DNA of 64,000 nucleotides from Glycomyces tritici (GTDB lineage: Bacteria; Actinomycetota; Actinomycetes; Mycobacteriales; Micromonosporaceae). The stretch is from positions 303,844-367,843 of the forward strand of contig NZ_JAUEMJ010000001.1 of the NCBI RefSeq assembly GCF_030403505.1, read 5' to 3'. The notes under the pieces are model-generated. The model had not been told where the DNA came from, did not search any database, and saw only the letters and a program-made list of their open reading frames with translations. This document shows, one piece after another, positions 61,772 to 64,000 of the stretch. How positions within the stretch are numbered: position 1 is the stretch's first letter; the number at the start of each line of letters is the position of its first letter. Position numbers and translations under genes: made by a program.

Positions 61772-62947
61772 TCATGGGTTCGCGCTGCGCTCGTAGGGCA
61801 TGTCGGCCTTGACGGCGAAGCCGCCGCCTCCGCGTCTGGGCGCGGCGCTGAAGACGCCGCCGCTGGTGAGGACCCGCTCCATCATGCCGGTGACGCCTTG
61901 GCCGATCCGGTCGAAGTCGATGGGGCCGCCGCGGCCGTCGTCCTCGACGAGGATGCGGATCCAGGTCGGGTCGCAGTCGATCCGGACCGTGGCCTTGGTG
62001 GCCTCGGCGTGGCGGATGACGTTCGTCAGCGACTCCTGGACGACCCGGTAGGCGGTGGCGGCGATGTTCGTCGGCACGAGTCCGGGCTCCCCCGCGACCG
62101 CGTACTCGACTTGCAGGCCGCCGGTGCGCACGGCCTCCACGAGGGACGGGATGTCGGCGATCGCGCCGGTCGGGCGCAGCTCGGACTGGCGGCCCTGGCG
62201 CAGGGGCGCGAGGGTGGCGCGCAGGTCTTGGAGCGCGCGGGTCGAGGCGTCGCGGATCGCCTGGAGGTTCTCGACGACCTCGGGCGGGGCCGCCGCGCCT
62301 TCGGCGGCGCCGCGCTGCAGGCGGTGCTTTTCCAGGACGTGCAGGGCGACACCGGCGTTCATGCTGACCACGGCCAGGCTGTGGCCGACCACGTCGTGGA
62401 TCTCCCGGGCCATTTCGACGCGCTCGTCGGCCCGGTACCGCTCGCGTTCGGCCTCGCGTTCGCGGGCCCGGGCGTGGCGGGCCTCCCGGACGATGCGCCC
62501 GCCTGCGGCGGCGATGCCGAGCCACACGAACGTGATGGTGGCGTTGACCCACAGGTCGGGGATGTCGCCGAGGGCGAACGTCTGGAAGGCCGTGTTGACC
62601 GCGAAGAGGCCGGCCAGGACGATGAGGACGGTCTTGAGCGGCCGCGCGAACGCGTAGTAGAAGACCGCGACCGCCGGGAGCATGTAGATCGGGCCTTCGG
62701 GCAGGCCGAGGTAGAGGTAGACGTACAGGCCCGCGAGGGTCCCGGCGAGGGTGGCCTCGGGCCAGATGCGGCGCACGGCCAGGAACGCGGCGGTGACGCC
62801 GATGAGCGCGAACGCGAGCGGCCCGGGGTGGTGGTCGGAGGCGGCGCCGATCGTGGTGCCGGCGGTGAGGACGCCGAGCAGGGCGGCGAGGCCGGTGTCG
62901 AAGGCGAGGGCCGGGATCCTGGTGCGTGCGGCGGTTGGCGAGGTCAC
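61772..62947 (-). CDS. NarL-type sensor histidine kinase (HisKA_3)
   Basis: A 391-residue membrane kinase. About five N-terminal helices (residues 12-150) without a large external domain, then AREIHDVVGHSLAVVSMNAG with the phospho-His, and a HATPase domain with QESLTNVIRHAEA and DDGRGG and a late GQGVTGMMERV. This class is typical of actinobacterial drug- or envelope-stress sensors. GTG 62947 is supported by TAGCCT 6 nt upstream. It is partner to the response regulator at 60817-61479. Confidence 0.93.
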   Translation of the reverse strand: MTSPTAARTRIPALAFDTGLAALLGVLTAGTTIGAASDHHPGPLAFALIGVTAAFLAVRRIWPEATLAGTLAGLYVYLYLGLPEGPIYMLPAVAVFYYAFARPLKTVLIVLAGLFAVNTAFQTFALGDIPDLWVNATITFVWLGIAAAGGRIVREARHARAREREAERERYRADERVEMAREIHDVVGHSLAVVSMNAGVALHVLEKHRLQRGAAEGAAAPPEVVENLQAIRDASTRALQDLRATLAPLRQGRQSELRPTGAIADIPSLVEAVRTGGLQVEYAVAGEPGLVPTNIAATAYRVVQESLTNVIRHAEATKATVRIDCDPTWIRILVEDDGRGGPIDFDRIGQGVTGMMERVLTSGGVFSAAPRRGGGGFAVKADMPYERSANP

Positions 62948-62953
62948 GGGTCC

Positions 62954-62959
62954 AGGCTA
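62954..62959 (-). promoter_or_regulatory. Leaderless -10 element (TAGCCT)
   Basis: On the minus strand TAGCCT ends 6 nt before GTG 62947 of the kinase gene. Confidence 0.5.
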
Positions 62960-62996
62960 CGGTCCGGCGGGCCCGCCGCCTTCGGCGTGCGGACGT

Positions 62997-63030
62997 AGCC
63001 GCGCCTACGCGCCTCGACGTAGACGCGGCT
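62997..63030. terminator. Hairpin terminator after the methyltransferase gene
   Basis: The 13-nt arms 62997-63009 and 63018-63030 pair with one mismatch on an 8-nt loop, between the methyltransferase stop and the kinase promoter. Confidence 0.65.
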
Positions 63031-63051
63031 GCCGAAAGGCACCCGTCCCGG

Positions 63052-63819
63052 TCAGCGCATGGGTTTGCGGGCGAGCAGGTGAATGTGGGTGGCCATGTCC
63101 CGGAAGGGGACCCGTGCGGCGGTGGCCAGTTCGAACTCGCGCAGGGCGTCGGTGCCGGCCTCGCCCTTCGCGGCCGCGGCGGGGAGGAGGTCGCCGACGA
63201 CGCCGACGCCGTGGACCTGCTCGGTGACGAGGCCGGAGCCGCCGACGAGCGCGGTGAGCGTGGCGGTCTCGAAGCGGCGCTTGATGGTGTCGCGGGCCGC
63301 GATGACGCCGTCGACGTGTGTGAGGAGGTCGAGCGCGGCCGGGAAGTTCCCGGCGAGGGCCTTGCCGAGGACGGCGGCGATGCGGTTGGCGACGAGGATG
63401 CTCACGCCGCCGCCGGGCGCGCAGACGCGGCGGAGGGCGTCGAGCGCGATGTCCGGGTAGTCGACCATCTCCAGGACCGAGTGGCACAGGACGAGGTCGG
63501 CGGTGCCGGGCTCGGCGACGTCGGGGAGCTCGTCGGCGTCGGCCTGGACGGCGCGGACGCGGTCGGTGACGCCCGCGTCGGCGGCGCGCTGGCGCAGGGA
63601 CGCGAGCGCGTTGGCGCTGGGTTCGACGACGGTGACGTCGTGGCCGAGTTCGGCGAGGGGGACGGCGAATCCGCCGGAGCCGCCGCCGACATCGAGGATG
63701 CGGAGGGTCGCTCCGGTGCCTGCGGCGAATCGCTCGATCTCGGCCGACAGGACCGACCACACGACGGCCATGCGGGGGTGGTGCCCGGTGTGCGTGAGCT
63801 CTTTGGGAATGTCGACCAT
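63052..63819 (-). CDS. Class I SAM-dependent methyltransferase
   Basis: A 255-residue Rossmann-fold methyltransferase. Motif I is LDVGGGSGGFAVPL (about 42-55), the acidic motif II end is VVEPSANAL, motif III ADADELPD and motif IV LVLCHSVLEMVDYPD. It resembles the UbiE/SmtA-like group; the C-terminal third (HGVGVVGDLLP) gives no substrate clue. Probably leaderless from ATG 63819 (TAGGCT 7 nt upstream). Isolated between a terminator and an upstream palindrome. Confidence 0.9.
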   Translation of the reverse strand: MVDIPKELTHTGHHPRMAVVWSVLSAEIERFAAGTGATLRILDVGGGSGGFAVPLAELGHDVTVVEPSANALASLRQRAADAGVTDRVRAVQADADELPDVAEPGTADLVLCHSVLEMVDYPDIALDALRRVCAPGGGVSILVANRIAAVLGKALAGNFPAALDLLTHVDGVIAARDTIKRRFETATLTALVGGSGLVTEQVHGVGVVGDLLPAAAAKGEAGTDALREFELATAARVPFRDMATHIHLLARKPMR

Positions 63820-63826
63820 GCGCCAC

Positions 63827-63832
63827 AGCCTA
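63827..63832 (-). promoter_or_regulatory. Leaderless -10 element (TAGGCT)
   Basis: On the minus strand TAGGCT ends 7 nt before ATG 63819 of the methyltransferase gene. Confidence 0.55.
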
Positions 63833-63939
63833 GCGTCGCTGCGGCGTGCGGGTCAGGAAGGTGGGGTGAGCCGAAGGCGAACGGAGGGTCACGGCAAATC
63901 GGACATTGTTGGACCCCCGGCGCCAACCCTGGCAGGGGG

Positions 63940-63961
63940 GTGTGACAAGGGGGTGTCACAC
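63940..63961. promoter_or_regulatory. 22-bp perfect palindrome (GTGTGACA-N6-TGTCACAC)
   Basis: Two perfect 8-nt arms around a purine spacer, about 120 bp upstream of the methyltransferase start and near the right window edge. A likely regulator site for this gene or for one beyond the edge. Confidence 0.5.
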
Positions 63962-64000
63962 GGCCCTGACCAGGGAGTCCGTCACATGTCGGTGTGCGCC

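Noticed and set aside
63941..63960. Crp/FNR site
   Set aside because: TGTGA and TCACA are 10 nt apart here, whereas Crp-type sites need 6.

Overview
The window is roughly 70 % GC DNA from an actinobacterium. Three things support this: the codon bias; the block ahpE - DUF3052 - aceE - fasR - fabD-fabH-acpP-fabF, which matches the order of Rv2238c-Rv2245 in Mycobacterium and the fab locus of Streptomyces; and lipA followed by a DUF4191 gene. Most intergenic gaps end in long GC-rich hairpin terminators without T-tracts. Many genes appear to be leaderless, with a TANNNT hexamer 6-7 nt before the start codon. The genus cannot be fixed from sequence alone; a Glycomyces- or Micromonospora-like organism is plausible but is only a guess.

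Layout. 0-8 kb: the end of aconitase (acnA), a VOC protein, a DUF3291 protein, a flavin monooxygenase-like protein, a tandem pair of endonuclease/exonuclease/phosphatase (EEP) proteins (one with a Tat signal, one without), a rifampicin-monooxygenase-like flavoprotein behind a perfect AT-rich operator, and a membrane-anchored unknown. 8-13 kb: an orphan iron box, a bacterial eRF1-like (VLRF1/baeRF) protein, a FrnE-type DsbA protein, tRNA-Val(TAC), then a lower-GC stretch with a Cys-rich orphan gene, an M20 amidohydrolase and gene debris that looks like an old insertion. 13-22 kb: two unknown small genes, a membrane-anchored pentapeptide-repeat protein, a VOC/cysteine-dioxygenase pair divergent from a LysR regulator, an ArsR-LLM pair with a clear operator, a FAD-Rieske oxidoreductase and a GyrI-like protein. 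21-28 kb: a complete sugar-uptake operon (binding protein, two CUT1 permeases, GH35 beta-galactosidase, ROK regulator) behind a 27-bp dyad.

28-33.5 kb: a DUF418 membrane protein, a peptide-type binding protein, a CDF cation transporter, AhpE peroxiredoxin and DUF3052. 34-42 kb: aceE, a His-tailed thioredoxin, the PucR-type regulator fasR and the fatty-acid synthase II genes. Pyruvate dehydrogenase makes the acetyl-CoA that this pathway consumes. 42-45 kb: a tandem pair of closely similar DUF418 genes. 45-48.5 kb: a small membrane protein and a 910-residue fusion of a PepSY-type transmembrane module with a DyP/EfeB peroxidase, in which a twin-arginine motif lies inside the protein. I consider this the most unusual gene in the window.

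48.5-64 kb: asnB, a LuxR-type two-component system, purC, lipA, DUF4191, DUF3040, dinB, an alkaline-phosphatase-superfamily enzyme, an MMPL transporter with its own two-component system (a six-copy 33-bp tandem repeat separates kinase and regulator genes), and a methyltransferase. No prophage, CRISPR array or complete insertion sequence is visible. All identities and motif counts are by eye, and no database search was possible.
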